Counted from the stretch's first letter, positions 1-8,645 are shown. The stretch: 39,194 nucleotides of DNA from Streptomyces milbemycinicus (GCF_002154605.1 NZ_MUNE01000035.1:1-39194), one strand, 5' to 3'. The notes: generated by a model from the sequence alone, not told the origin. Made by a program: numbers and translations.

Positions 1-318
1 GTCTCCGAGCTGGTCACCAACGCCGTACGGCACGCGGCGCTGCTCTCCCCGGAAATCGCCGTCGAGGTGTCCATCGGCCCGGACTGGGTGCGGGTAGCGG
101 TCGAGGACAACCACCCCTACCGGCCCAAGGCGCTGATGGCCGACCAGGGCCGGACCGGCGGGCGCGGGCTGTTACTGGTGCAGACGATCGCCGAGGAGGA
201 GGGCGGGATCTACGACGTCCAGCACACGGCGAGCGGCGGCAAGGTGGTCTGGGCCGCGCTGCCGCTCGCGGCCGCCCATGTCCGGCTGACCACTACCAGC
301 CTGCCGCCGCTCCGGTGA
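1..318 (+). CDS. ATP-binding protein, RsbW/HATPase_c-like (N-terminus missing)
   Basis: The reading frame is open from base 1 and ends at TGA 316-318, leaving 105 residues of a protein whose start lies outside the window. The first residues contain ELVTNAVRHA, the N-box of the GHKL ATPase fold used by RsbW/SpoIIAB-type anti-sigma kinases. A later GGRGLLLVQ stretch matches the G-box. Streptomyces carry many such stand-alone ATPases, and the partner here cannot be told. Codon 172-174 is TTA (Leu), the rare codon read by the bldA tRNA, so full expression may be tied to development. The 3' end overlaps the convergent idi gene by 26 bases. The family call is firm; the role is open. Confidence 0.8.
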   Translation, partial: VSELVTNAVRHAALLSPEIAVEVSIGPDWVRVAVEDNHPYRPKALMADQGRTGGRGLLLVQTIAEEEGGIYDVQHTASGGKVVWAALPLAAAHVRLTTTSLPPLR

Positions 319-913
319 CCTCCCGGATCACCGGCCGGGCCGCGTCCAGCACGGTCATGAACCAGGCCGAGAAGGGGTTGTGCGCGAGCAGCCGGGACAG
401 CTCCTCGGGGGTGACGAAGGCGGTCTCGTCGATCTCTTGCGGATCCGGCTGCGGCTCGGTCCGCACCAGCCCCGCGAACAGGTGGTTGTACTCCTGCTCC
501 ACCAGGCCCGACACCGGATCCGGGTGGTTGTAGCGCACCGTGCCCGCCTCGCGCAGCAGCGCGGGCGCCACCCCCAGCTCCTCACCCGTACGCCGGGCCG
601 CGGCCACGAACGGCGGCTCGCCGGGGTAGGGGTGGCCGCAGCAGGTGTTCGACCAGACACCGGGGGAGTGGTACTTGCCCAGGGCCCGGCGCTGGAGCAG
701 CAGCCGACCCTCGTCGTCGAAGAGAAAGACGGAGAAGGCCCGGTGCAGCCGTCCGGGGGCGAGATGAGCGGAGAGCTTCTCCGCGGTGCCGATGGTCCTG
801 CCGTCCTCGTCGACCAGCTCCAGCATGATCGGCTCCGTGGAACCGTTCGGCGCGCCCGATGCGGAGGGCCTGGCGGAGTCGGTGGTGCGGCCGTTGGCAG
901 GTGTAATTGGCAT
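293..913 (-). CDS. idi: Isopentenyl-diphosphate delta-isomerase, type I
   Basis: This 206-residue Nudix-fold enzyme interconverts IPP and DMAPP, the building blocks of isoprenoids. NTCCGHP (residues 89-95) carries the catalytic Cys (Cys92) and metal-binding His. VEQEYNH (138-144) carries the paired Glu residues, Glu141 matching the catalytic one. RRTGEELG is the degenerate Nudix helix. About 28 N-terminal residues, rich in Gly, Ala, Ser and Thr, precede the conserved core. ATG 913 is chosen because a GAGGA ribosome site lies just upstream. A type I isomerase fits the isoprenoid theme of the hopanoid genes at the other end of the window, although about 34 kb separate them. The gene is monocistronic and convergent with the partial ATPase. 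Confidence 0.93.
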   Translation of the reverse strand: MPITPANGRTTDSARPSASGAPNGSTEPIMLELVDEDGRTIGTAEKLSAHLAPGRLHRAFSVFLFDDEGRLLLQRRALGKYHSPGVWSNTCCGHPYPGEPPFVAAARRTGEELGVAPALLREAGTVRYNHPDPVSGLVEQEYNHLFAGLVRTEPQPDPQEIDETAFVTPEELSRLLAHNPFSAWFMTVLDAARPVIREVTGAAAGW

Positions 914-968
914 TGACCATCCTCATCGTCCGTCGGAACCCTCAAGTCTGCCGCACCAGTGCCATGAG

Positions 969-1892
969 TCAGTGGCAAAGTTTGGCTTCGTGCTCAGCAT
1001 GTCCGCCTGGCTCCAGCTGGAACGTGCAGTGGGCCACGTCGAAGTGCTCCCCCAGACAGCCCTGCAGGTCGTGCAGCATCCGCTCATGGCCGACCGCGTC
1101 CAGCGCCCGCCTGCTGACCACCACGTGTGCGGAGAGTACCGGCATGCCCGAGGTGATGGTCCATACATGCAGATCATGCAGCCCCTCGACGCCGGGGAGG
1201 GCGAGAATATGGGCCCGTACCTGATCCATGTCCACATCCCGCGGCGCCGCCTCCAGCAGGACGTTCAGCGTGTCCCGCAGCAGCCGGAACGTCCGCGGCA
1301 CGATCATGAGGCCGATCAGCAGGGAGGCGATCGGATCCGCCGTCTGCCAGCCGGTGGTCACGATGATCCCCGCGGATACGAGGACCGCGACCGAGCCCAG
1401 CGCGTCCGCCAGCACCTCCAGGAACGCCCCGCGGACGTTCAGGCTCTCCCGCTGCCCGCCCCTGAGCATCGCCAGTGACACCGCGTTCGCGGCCAGGCCG
1501 ATGGCGCCGAACAGGATCGTCAGCCCGCCGTGGCTGGTGGTCGGGGTGATGAACCGGGCCACCGCCTCGTACAGGATGTAGCCGCCGACGCCGAGCAGCA
1601 GCAGACAGTTCGCCAGCGCGGCCAGGATCTCGGCCCGTGCGTAGCCATAGGTGCGGCGCGGGCTCGGCGGGCGGTTCGCGAAGTGGATCGCCAGCAGCGC
1701 CATGGCGAGCCCGAGGGCGTCCGTGATCATGTGGCCGGCGTCCGCGAGCAGCGCGAGCGAACCGGCGAGAACCCCGCCGACCACCTCCACGGCCGTCACC
1801 GTGAGCGTGATGCCGAGGGCGGCGCGCAGCCGCCACTGGTGCGCGGCGCCCGCCGTGCCGAGTCCGCCGCCGTGGTCGTGGCCCGCGCCCAT
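969..1892 (-). CDS. Cation diffusion facilitator (CDF) family metal efflux transporter
   Basis: A 307-residue membrane protein of the CzcD/ZitB type, which exports Zn2+ or related divalent ions in exchange for protons. It opens with an HDHG metal-binding tail, followed by about six hydrophobic segments. ADAGHMITDALG in the second segment is the HxxxD half of the transport site. In the fifth segment the matching motif reads EVLAD, with Glu where zinc CDFs usually have His; this variant is common among actinobacterial members and may alter ion choice. The C-terminal cytoplasmic domain contains LHDLHVWT. The start at 1892 is supported by GAGAGGAGG eight bases upstream; the open frame runs further upstream but is arginine-rich and not protein-like. 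Confidence 0.9.
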   Translation of the reverse strand: MGAGHDHGGGLGTAGAAHQWRLRAALGITLTVTAVEVVGGVLAGSLALLADAGHMITDALGLAMALLAIHFANRPPSPRRTYGYARAEILAALANCLLLLGVGGYILYEAVARFITPTTSHGGLTILFGAIGLAANAVSLAMLRGGQRESLNVRGAFLEVLADALGSVAVLVSAGIIVTTGWQTADPIASLLIGLMIVPRTFRLLRDTLNVLLEAAPRDVDMDQVRAHILALPGVEGLHDLHVWTITSGMPVLSAHVVVSRRALDAVGHERMLHDLQGCLGEHFDVAHCTFQLEPGGHAEHEAKLCH

Positions 1893-2032
1893 GTACGGCC
1901 TCCTCTCGCGCGCCGCCACTGCCCGGGCGCGCCATGCCTTACGGCCCAGTGAACTACGGCGGTACCCCGAGCCGCGGTCAGCCGCGCCGGGCCTGAAACC
2001 GTCCGGCAGCGGGCCCCGCGGCGTCGCGCTCC

Positions 2033-2077
2033 CTACCGCCGTACGGCCTCGGCGCGGTGCTACCGCCGTACGGCCTC
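2033..2077. repeat. 18-bp direct repeat duplicating the end of the galE-like gene
   Basis: CTACCGCCGTACGGCCTC occurs at 2033-2050 and again at 2060-2077, with a 27-base period. On the minus strand the second copy is the last codons and stop of the GalE-like gene (EAVRR-stop). The first copy therefore repeats that end just downstream of the stop. It contains the palindrome GCCGTACGGC. It may be slippage, or part of a weak terminator. Confidence 0.6.
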
Positions 2078-3046
2078 CGGATGGTGCAGACACCAGCCCT
2101 CCCAGGCCGAGCGCACCATCGCCGCCACCCCGTGCCGGGCGCTCCAGCCCAGCTCCTTGGCGATCAGCTCGGTCGCCCCGACGACCCGGGCCGGATCGCC
2201 CGCGCGGCGCGCCTCGACCACCGGGGCGAGCTCCGGGCGTCCGGTGACCTCGCCGATCAGCTGTGCCATCTCGCGCACCGAGACGCCCTGACCGGTGCCG
2301 ATGTTCACCGTCAGATCGCCCCCGCCCGGCCGCTCCGCCAGCCGGCGGGCCGCGGCGAGGTGGGCGGAGGCCAGGTCCTCGACGTGAATGTAGTCACGGA
2401 TGCAGGAGCCGTCGGGCGTCGGATAGTCGTCGCCGAAGATCCGGGGAGCCTCGCCCCGGGTGATCCGCTCGAACATCATCGGGATGATGTTGGACACTCC
2501 GGTGTCGGCCAGCTCGGGGCGTGCGGCGCCCGCCACATTGAAGTAGCGCAGACAGGCCGTGGAGATCGAATGGGCCGCGCCCGAGGCTCTGACCAGCCAC
2601 TCTCCGGCCAGCTTGGTCTCGCCGTACGGGTTGATCGGCCGGCAGGGGGTGTCCTCGGTGACGAGTTCCACATCCGGCATCCCATAGACGGCGGCGGAGG
2701 AGGAGAAGAGGAAGCTGCCGATCCCGGCCGCGACCACCGCCTCCAGCAGCACCGTCAGGCCGTGCACATTCTCGCGGTAGTAGCGCAGCGGCTGCTCGAC
2801 GGACTCCCCGACCTGCTTCTTCGCCGCCAGATGCACCACCCCGGTCACGCCCAGGTCGGCGAAGGTGCGGTCCAGCAGCTCACGGTCGAGCGTGGAGCCC
2901 TGTACCAAACGGACGCCCTGTGGCAGCCGCTCGGTGACACCGCTGGACAGATCGTCGAGCACGGCGACCCGCTCCCCGGCCTCCGCCATGACCCGTACGA
3001 CATGCGCCCCGATATATCCGGCACCACCTGTGATCAGCCACGTCAT
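2060..3046 (-). CDS. galE: NAD-dependent epimerase, UDP-glucose 4-epimerase (GalE) family
   Basis: A 328-residue extended short-chain dehydrogenase. GGAGYIG (residues 7-13) is the NAD-binding loop. FSSSAAVYG and NPYGETK supply the Ser, Tyr141 and Lys145 catalytic residues. CIRDYIHVEDLA is the conserved GalE region that contacts the substrate. Family length is about 330, so the gene is complete. It likely interconverts UDP-glucose and UDP-galactose for exopolysaccharide or teichoic polymers. It is divergent from the cell-surface operon starting at 3320, which also contains a nucleotidyltransferase and glycosyltransferase, so a linked role is plausible. Streptomyces have several GalE paralogues; other UDP-sugar substrates are possible. 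Confidence 0.88.
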   Translation of the reverse strand: MTWLITGGAGYIGAHVVRVMAEAGERVAVLDDLSSGVTERLPQGVRLVQGSTLDRELLDRTFADLGVTGVVHLAAKKQVGESVEQPLRYYRENVHGLTVLLEAVVAAGIGSFLFSSSAAVYGMPDVELVTEDTPCRPINPYGETKLAGEWLVRASGAAHSISTACLRYFNVAGAARPELADTGVSNIIPMMFERITRGEAPRIFGDDYPTPDGSCIRDYIHVEDLASAHLAAARRLAERPGGGDLTVNIGTGQGVSVREMAQLIGEVTGRPELAPVVEARRAGDPARVVGATELIAKELGWSARHGVAAMVRSAWEGWCLHHPEAVRR

Positions 3047-3319
3047 GACCGCACCCTATCCACAGCCGGCGAGGGCGCGGTTTGGTCCGGAGCGCAGACA
3101 TCCACCATGATGATCGCGGCAGCGGAAGCCGTCGTTCCCCCGAGCGGGTGATGAATGTGCGGTGAACGGACGCTTCCTTCTATCCGATAGCCTCTGCCGA
3201 CGTGCCGCCCGCCCCATGCGGGGCCCGGGGTGTGCGACGCCCGCTGTCCGGACGGCGGCCCTGGGCCGGTATCCCTGTCCGGCGCGGCCACCGTGCCAGC
3301 TGCCAAGGAGTGAGTTCGT

Positions 3320-5206
3320 CTGTCGACCGCCATTCTCACCGGTCCCGCGGTCGCGGGCTCGTCCCTCGAGGACGACCTGCGGTCGCTGGGGTTCGACGTG
3401 CGCACGGCAGCCGACGCCGCCGGGGTCGCGAGGGAGCTCGCGGCCGCCCCGGCGCGTGAGCGCGTGGCGCTGGTCGACCCGCGCTTCGTCGGCCACGTTC
3501 ACGCACTGCGCCTGGCCCTGACCGACCCGCGCTTCCCGGCGGCCGCGGTCCACGGCGCTCTCACCGCCCAGCCCGAGGCCCGCGCGGCGCTCATCCGCGC
3601 GCTGACGGCGTACGCGCCGGGGGCGGCGGCGCCCGAGCGCGGCGCTCTCGCCGTGGCCGGCGCCACCGCGACCCCCGGGCCGGAGGTCCAGCTGCCGGCC
3701 CCGGACGGCTCCGCCGTGCTGCCCGACGCCCTCGCCGACGCCCTGGGCGCCGAGGACGTCGCCGTGCACCGGCCCGAGCTGGGAGTGCTCGTCGCCGACG
3801 TACCCGAGGACGCGGTCCGGCGCGCGGAGGCGCAGGCCCGCACCCGGGCGGTGGACGACGAGCAGGTGCGGCTGCGCAGCGCCGTCAAGTCGCGTGACGG
3901 CTTCTTCACCACCTTCTGCATCAGCCCCTACTCGCGCTATATCGCCCGCTGGTGCGCCCGCCGCGGACTCACCCCCAACCAGGTCACCACCGCCTCCCTG
4001 CTGACCGCCCTCATCGCGGCGGGCTGCGCGGCCACCGGCACCCGCCCCGGGTTCATCGCGGCCGGGCTGCTGCTGATCGGCTCCTTCGTCCTGGACTGCA
4101 CCGACGGTCAGCTCGCCCGCTACTCCCTCCAGTACTCCACGCTCGGCGCCTGGCTGGACGCGACGTTCGACCGGGCCAAGGAGTACGCGTACTACGCGGG
4201 GCTCGCACTGGGCGCCGCGCGCGGCGGAGGGGATGACGTATGGGCGCTCGCGCTCGGCGCCATGGTGCTGCAGACCTGCCGCCACGTCGTCGACTTCTCC
4301 TTCAATGAGGCGAATCACGACGCCACCGGCAACAGCAGCCCCACCGCCGCCCTCTCCAACCGCCTCGACAGCGTCGGCTGGACGGTCTGGCTGCGCCGGA
4401 TGATCGTGCTGCCGATCGGCGAGCGCTGGGCGCTGATCGCGGTGCTCACCGCGTGCACCACGCCCCGTATCACCTTCTATGTGCTGCTCATCGGCTGCGC
4501 GCTGGCCGCCTGCTACACCACCGCCGGCCGGGTGCTGCGGTCGCTGACCCGCAAGGCGCGGCGTACGGACCGCGCGGCGCTCGCCCTCGCGGACCTCGCC
4601 GACTCGGGGCCGCTCGCCCAGGGCTTCGCCACGGCCCTCCGCGGTGTGGCGCGCCGACTGCCGACTCTCGCCGCCCCCGCTCTCGCCCTGCTCGGGGCGG
4701 CCGTCGTGGTCGCCGTGGCGGCGCTCACGTCCTTCGGCAGCCCCTGGGTGGTCGTGGCCGCCGCGGGCTACGCGCTCACCTCGGGACTGGCTGTGGCCCG
4801 TCCGCTGGGGGGTCCGCTCGACTGGCTTGTGCCGCCGGTCTTCCGCGCCGCCGAATACGGCACCATCCTGGTCCTGGCAGCTGACTCGGGGGTGAACGGA
4901 GCGTTGCCCGCCGCTTTCGGGCTGGTGTCGGCGGTCGCCTACCATCACTACGACACGGTGTACCGCATCAGGGGCGGTACCGGCGCCCCCCCGCACTGGC
5001 TGGTGCGGGCGATCGGCGGGCACGAGGGGCGGACCCTGGCGGTCACGGTCGCTGCCGCCCTGCTGTACGAGCAGAACCAAGGCTTCACCATCGCGCTGAC
5101 CGCCCTCGCGGCGGCCCTCGCGCTGGCCGTGCTGAGCGAGAGCATCCGCTTCTGGGTGTCCTCCGGAGCACCCGCTGTACACGACGAAACAGGAGAACCC
5201 GCATGA
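3320..5206 (+). CDS. CDP-alcohol phosphatidyltransferase, large form with N-terminal domain
   Basis: The gene encodes about 628 residues if it starts at CTG 3320. Catalytic core: DCTDGQLARYSLQ followed by G-x3-D-x3-D is a complete CDP-alcohol phosphatidyltransferase signature (DG-x2-AR-x8-G-x3-D-x3-D). Many hydrophobic segments surround and follow it. The N-terminal ~190 residues form a soluble region rich in Ala and Asp. The protein moves a phospho-alcohol from a CDP-alcohol to an acceptor in the membrane. Start choice: the frame is closed by TGA at 3311-3313, the first ATG/GTG is GTG 3398, and AAGGAG (3305-3310) sits nine bases before CTG 3320. GTG 3398 would remove ~26 residues with the same codon bias as the rest. 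The 3' end overlaps the nucleotidyltransferase by ATGA. Its substrate is probably the CDP-polyol made by the next two genes. Confidence 0.8.
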   Translation: MSTAILTGPAVAGSSLEDDLRSLGFDVRTAADAAGVARELAAAPARERVALVDPRFVGHVHALRLALTDPRFPAAAVHGALTAQPEARAALIRALTAYAPGAAAPERGALAVAGATATPGPEVQLPAPDGSAVLPDALADALGAEDVAVHRPELGVLVADVPEDAVRRAEAQARTRAVDDEQVRLRSAVKSRDGFFTTFCISPYSRYIARWCARRGLTPNQVTTASLLTALIAAGCAATGTRPGFIAAGLLLIGSFVLDCTDGQLARYSLQYSTLGAWLDATFDRAKEYAYYAGLALGAARGGGDDVWALALGAMVLQTCRHVVDFSFNEANHDATGNSSPTAALSNRLDSVGWTVWLRRMIVLPIGERWALIAVLTACTTPRITFYVLLIGCALAACYTTAGRVLRSLTRKARRTDRAALALADLADSGPLAQGFATALRGVARRLPTLAAPALALLGAAVVVAVAALTSFGSPWVVVAAAGYALTSGLAVARPLGGPLDWLVPPVFRAAEYGTILVLAADSGVNGALPAAFGLVSAVAYHHYDTVYRIRGGTGAPPHWLVRAIGGHEGRTLAVTVAAALLYEQNQGFTIALTALAAALALAVLSESIRFWVSSGAPAVHDETGEPA

Positions 5207-5940
5207 TCGGCCTCGTGCTGGCGGCCGGCGCCGGACGGCGTCTGCGCCCTTACACCGACACCCTTCCCAAGGCCCTGGTGCCTGTCGATGGCGATACCAC
5301 CGTCCTCGACCTGACCCTCGGCAACTTCGCGGAGGTGGGCCTCACCGAGGTCGCGATCGTGGTCGGTTACCGCAAGGAGGCCGTGTACGAGCGCAAGGAG
5401 GCGCTGGAGGCGAAGTACGGCCTCAAGCTCACCCTCATCGACAACGACAAGGCCGAGGAGTGGAACAACGCCTACTCCCTGTGGTGTGCCCGTGACGCGA
5501 TCCAGCACACCGTGATCCTCGCCAACGGCGACACCGTGCACCCGGTCTCCGTCGAGAAGACCCTGCTCGCCGCCCGGGGCAACGGCCAGAAGATCATCCT
5601 CGCCCTGGACACGGTCAAGAAGCTCGCCGACGAGGAGATGAAGGTCATCGTGGACCCCGAGAAGGGCGTCCAGAAGATCACCAAGCTCATGGACCCGGCC
5701 GAGGCGACCGGCGAGTACATCGGCGTCACCCTCATCGAGGGCGAGGCCGCCGCGGAGCTGGCGGACGCGCTCAAGACCACCTTCGAGCGCGACCCCGACC
5801 TGTACTACGAGGACGGCTACCAGGAGCTGGTCAACCGCGGCTTCAAGGTCGACGTGGCCCCGATCGGCGACATCAAGTGGGTCGAGATCGACAACCACGA
5901 CGACCTCGCGAAGGGCCGTGAGATCGCATGCCAGTACTGA
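5203..5940 (+). CDS. Nucleotidyltransferase, sugar/polyol-phosphate cytidylyltransferase-like
   Basis: A 245-residue single-domain enzyme. It opens with GLVLAAGAGRRLRPYT, the NTP-binding signature of sugar-1-phosphate and choline-phosphate nucleotidyltransferases. PKALVPVDG supplies the substrate-loop Lys, NGDTV matches the metal-binding Asp region, and the C-terminal VEIDNHDDL is typical of the CTP-using branch (phosphocholine, inositol-1-phosphate). It likely activates a polyol phosphate as its CDP derivative for the phosphatidyltransferase(s) on either side. The ATG overlaps the upstream stop (ATGA), and its own end overlaps the following dehydrogenase by 13 bases, so the genes are translationally coupled. 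CTP use is an inference from context; UTP or dTTP cannot be excluded. Confidence 0.78.
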   Translation: MIGLVLAAGAGRRLRPYTDTLPKALVPVDGDTTVLDLTLGNFAEVGLTEVAIVVGYRKEAVYERKEALEAKYGLKLTLIDNDKAEEWNNAYSLWCARDAIQHTVILANGDTVHPVSVEKTLLAARGNGQKIILALDTVKKLADEEMKVIVDPEKGVQKITKLMDPAEATGEYIGVTLIEGEAAAELADALKTTFERDPDLYYEDGYQELVNRGFKVDVAPIGDIKWVEIDNHDDLAKGREIACQY

Positions 5941-7001
5941 CCCGCCTCATCCCGTCTCCCGTCTCCGTCGACATCAACGCCGGGGCCCTGGACGACTTGG
6001 CGGGCCTGCTGGCCGACCAGCGCATCTCGGCCTCCGGCAAGCTGGCGGTCGCCATCAGCGGCGGCTCCGGCGCGGCCCTGCGTGACCGGCTGTCCCCGGT
6101 GCTGCCGGGCGCCGACTGGTTCGAGCTGGCCGACGGCACCATCGACGGCGCCATCCAGCTGGCCGACGCCATGAAGTCCGGGCACTACGACGCGGTCGTC
6201 GGCCTGGGCGGCGGGAAGATCATCGACGCCGCCAAGTACGCCGCCGCGCGCATCGGCCTGCCGATGGTCGCCGTCGCGACCAACCTGTCGCACGACGGCA
6301 TCTGCTCGCCGGTGTCGATCCTGGACAACGACGCCGGCCGTGGCTCATACGGTGTGCCGACCCCGATCGCGCTGGTCATCGACCTCGATGTGATCCGCGA
6401 CGCCCCGGTGCGCTTCGTCCGCTCCGGCATCGGCGACGCCGTCTCCAACATCTCCGCGATCGCGGACTGGGAGCTGTCGCACCGGGAGACCGGGGAGCCG
6501 ATCGACGGCCTCGCGGCGGCCATGGCCCGTACGGCGGGCGAGTCGGTGCTCCGCCACCCGGGCGGCTGCGGCGACGACGACTTTCTGACCGTGCTGTCCG
6601 AGGGCCTGGTGCTGTCCGGTATCGCCATGTCGATCGCCGGCCACACCCGGCCGTCCTCCGGCGCCTGCCATGAGATCAGCCACGCCTTCGACCTGCTCTA
6701 CCCCAAGCGCTCCGCGCTCCACGGCGAGCAGGTCGGCCTCGGCGCCGCCTTCGCGATGCACCTGCGGGGCGCGCACGAGGAATCCGCGCTGATGGTCGAC
6801 GTACTGCGGCGGCACGGCCTGCCCGTCCTGCCGACCGAAATCGGATTCAGCGAGGACGAGTTCGTCAAGGCGGTGGAGTACGCGCCGCAGACCCGCCCCG
6901 GGCGCTACACGATCCTCGAGCACCTTGACCTCTCCTCCGACGCGATCAGGGACGCATTCGCCGACTATGCCAAAGCAGTCAGTCAAACCATCGGTGGCTG
7001 A
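5928..7001 (+). CDS. Iron/zinc alcohol dehydrogenase family, sn-glycerol-1-phosphate dehydrogenase-like
   Basis: A 357-residue dehydroquinate synthase-fold protein. GLGGGKIIDAAKY is the NAD(P)-binding loop, followed by ATNLSHDG. The metal ligands can be picked out: Asp in SGIGDAVSN, His in SGACHEISHAFD and His in LHGEQVGLG, the pattern of EgsA/AraM glycerol-1-phosphate dehydrogenases. These reduce dihydroxyacetone phosphate to sn-glycerol-1-phosphate, the stereochemistry typical of archaeal lipids but also used by a few bacteria. Set between a nucleotidyltransferase and two CDP-alcohol phosphatidyltransferases, it probably supplies the polyol phosphate. ATG 5928 overlaps the previous gene by 13 bases. 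Other related polyol phosphates are possible products. Confidence 0.78.
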   Translation: MPVLTRLIPSPVSVDINAGALDDLAGLLADQRISASGKLAVAISGGSGAALRDRLSPVLPGADWFELADGTIDGAIQLADAMKSGHYDAVVGLGGGKIIDAAKYAAARIGLPMVAVATNLSHDGICSPVSILDNDAGRGSYGVPTPIALVIDLDVIRDAPVRFVRSGIGDAVSNISAIADWELSHRETGEPIDGLAAAMARTAGESVLRHPGGCGDDDFLTVLSEGLVLSGIAMSIAGHTRPSSGACHEISHAFDLLYPKRSALHGEQVGLGAAFAMHLRGAHEESALMVDVLRRHGLPVLPTEIGFSEDEFVKAVEYAPQTRPGRYTILEHLDLSSDAIRDAFADYAKAVSQTIGG

Positions 7002-7758
7002 ACTCCGCCCGGTCGTTCACCCCGCGGGGGTGAAGGACCGGCGGAGCGGTGAGCACTGGATGGGACGCCTCTACATGCGTGAGGTCTCCCTGCGGGTCGA
7101 CCGCCATCTGGTCAACACCAGGGTCACGCCCAACCAGCTCACATACCTGATGACCGTCTGCGGCGTGCTCGCGGCCCCGGCCCTGCTGGTGCCGGGGATC
7201 CCGGGCGCCGTGCTCGGTGTGGTCGCGGTCCAGCTCTATCTGCTGCTGGACTGCGTCGACGGCGAGATCGCGCGCTGGAGGCAGCAGTTCTCCCTCGGCG
7301 GGGTCTACCTGGACCGGGTCGGCGCCTATCTGACCGACGCCGCGGTGCTCGTCGGCTTCGGCCTGCGCGCCGCAGATCTGTGGGGCAGCGGGCGGATCGA
7401 CTGGCTGTGGGCCTTCCTCGGCACCCTGGCCGCCCTCGGTGCGATCCTGATCAAGGCCGAGACCGACCTCGTCGGCGTCGCCCGCCACCAGGGTGGGCTG
7501 CCGCCGGTCAAGGAGGCGGCGTCCGAGCCGCGCTCCTCCGGTATGGCGTTGGCCCGCAAGGCCGCCGCGGCGCTCAAGTTCCACCGGCTGGTGCTCGGGA
7601 TCGAGGCGTCGCTGCTGATCCTGGTCCTGGCGGTGCTGGACTCGATCCGGGGCGACCTGTTCTTCTCGCGGCTCGGCGTCGCCGTGCTCGCGGGCATCGC
7701 CCTGCTGCAAACTCTGCTTCACCTGGTGTCCATCCTCGCGTCGAGCAGGCTGAAGTGA
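6967..7758 (+). CDS. CDP-alcohol phosphatidyltransferase-like membrane protein, incomplete signature
   Basis: A 263-residue multi-pass membrane protein. LLLDCVDGEIARW begins the CDP-alcohol phosphatidyltransferase signature, and G-VYL-D gives the third Asp. The position of the fourth, catalytic Asp reads Ala (DRVGA). The rest resembles the family, including an N-terminal amphipathic segment with VTPNQLT, which also precedes the signature in the gene at 3320. It may use another base, act on an unusual substrate or be a non-catalytic partner. ATG 6967 overlaps the dehydrogenase gene by 35 bases; GTG 6994 (GTGGCTGA, overlapping the stop) is an alternative start. The end overlaps the glycosyltransferase by ATGA. 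Confidence 0.75.
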   Translation: MPKQSVKPSVAELRPVVHPAGVKDRRSGEHWMGRLYMREVSLRVDRHLVNTRVTPNQLTYLMTVCGVLAAPALLVPGIPGAVLGVVAVQLYLLLDCVDGEIARWRQQFSLGGVYLDRVGAYLTDAAVLVGFGLRAADLWGSGRIDWLWAFLGTLAALGAILIKAETDLVGVARHQGGLPPVKEAASEPRSSGMALARKAAAALKFHRLVLGIEASLLILVLAVLDSIRGDLFFSRLGVAVLAGIALLQTLLHLVSILASSRLK

Positions 7759-8645
7759 TGACGGACACACCACTCACGGTCGGCGCGGTCGTCCTGACGA
7801 TGGGCAACCGCCCCGACGAGCTGCGTGCGCTGCTCGATTCGGTCGCCAAGCAGGACGGCGACCGGATCGAGGTGGCCGTCGTGGGCAACGGCTCACCGCT
7901 GCCCGAGCTCCCGGACGGGGTACGTACCGTCGAGCTCCCGGAGAACGTGGGCATCCCGGCGGGGCGCAATGTCGGAATCGAGGCGTTCGGCCCCGGCGGC
8001 ACCGAGGTCGACGTGCTGCTCTTCCTCGACGACGACGGTCTGCTGCCCCATACGGACACCGCCGAGCTGTGCCGTCAGGCCTTCGCGGCCGACCCCGAGC
8101 TCGGCATCATCTCCTTCCGTATCGCCGACCCGGAGACCGGCACCACACAGCGCCGCCATGTGCCCCGGCTGCGCGCCTCCGACCCCATGCGGTCCTCGCG
8201 GGTGACCACCTTCCTCGGCGGTGCCAACGCGGTCCGTACGGAGGTCTTCGCGCAGGTCGGCGGGTTGCCGGACGACTTCTTCTACGCCCATGAGGAGACC
8301 GACCTCGCCTGGCGCGCCCTGAACGCGGGCTGGATGATCGATTACCGGTCGGACATGGTGCTGCACCACCCGGCCACCGCGCCGAGCAGGCACGCCGTCT
8401 ACCACCGCATGGTCGCCCGGAACCGGGTCTGGCTGGCGCGGCGCAATCTCCCCATCCCGCTCATCCCCGTCTATCTCGGCGTCTGGCTGCTGCTCACCTT
8501 GGCCCGGCGACCCTCGAAAGCCGCCCTCCGTGCCTGGTTGGGCGGGTTCCGGGAAGGCTGGAAGACTCCGTGTGGTGCACGCCGCCCCATGAAGTGGCGT
8601 ACGGTATGGCGCCTGACCCGACTGGGCCGACCGCCTGTCATCTGA
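7758..8645 (+). CDS. Glycosyltransferase family 2
   Basis: A 295-residue GT-A fold enzyme. VGAVVLTMGNRPDELRALL begins the nucleotide-sugar domain. LFLDDDG is the DxD metal site, and FYAHEETDLAWR contains the ED and D/ExW-type acceptor and base motifs. A short hydrophobic stretch near residues 235-250 may bind it to the membrane. The ATG overlaps the previous stop (TGATGA), and the ABC transporter genes follow 74 bases downstream, so it probably glycosylates the polyol-phosphate or glycan exported by that transporter. Donor and acceptor cannot be told from sequence. Confidence 0.85.
   Translation: MTDTPLTVGAVVLTMGNRPDELRALLDSVAKQDGDRIEVAVVGNGSPLPELPDGVRTVELPENVGIPAGRNVGIEAFGPGGTEVDVLLFLDDDGLLPHTDTAELCRQAFAADPELGIISFRIADPETGTTQRRHVPRLRASDPMRSSRVTTFLGGANAVRTEVFAQVGGLPDDFFYAHEETDLAWRALNAGWMIDYRSDMVLHHPATAPSRHAVYHRMVARNRVWLARRNLPIPLIPVYLGVWLLLTLARRPSKAALRAWLGGFREGWKTPCGARRPMKWRTVWRLTRLGRPPVI

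Noticed and set aside
355..978. Alternative minus-strand frame overlapping idi
   Set aside because: Composition is Arg/Pro/Ser-rich without motifs; the idi frame has full catalytic motifs.
3056..5182. 708-residue minus-strand open frame opposite the CDP-alcohol phosphatidyltransferase
   Set aside because: Its translation is Arg/Gly/Gln/Glu-rich without domains, typical of an antisense shadow in high-GC DNA. The plus strand carries the recognisable enzyme.
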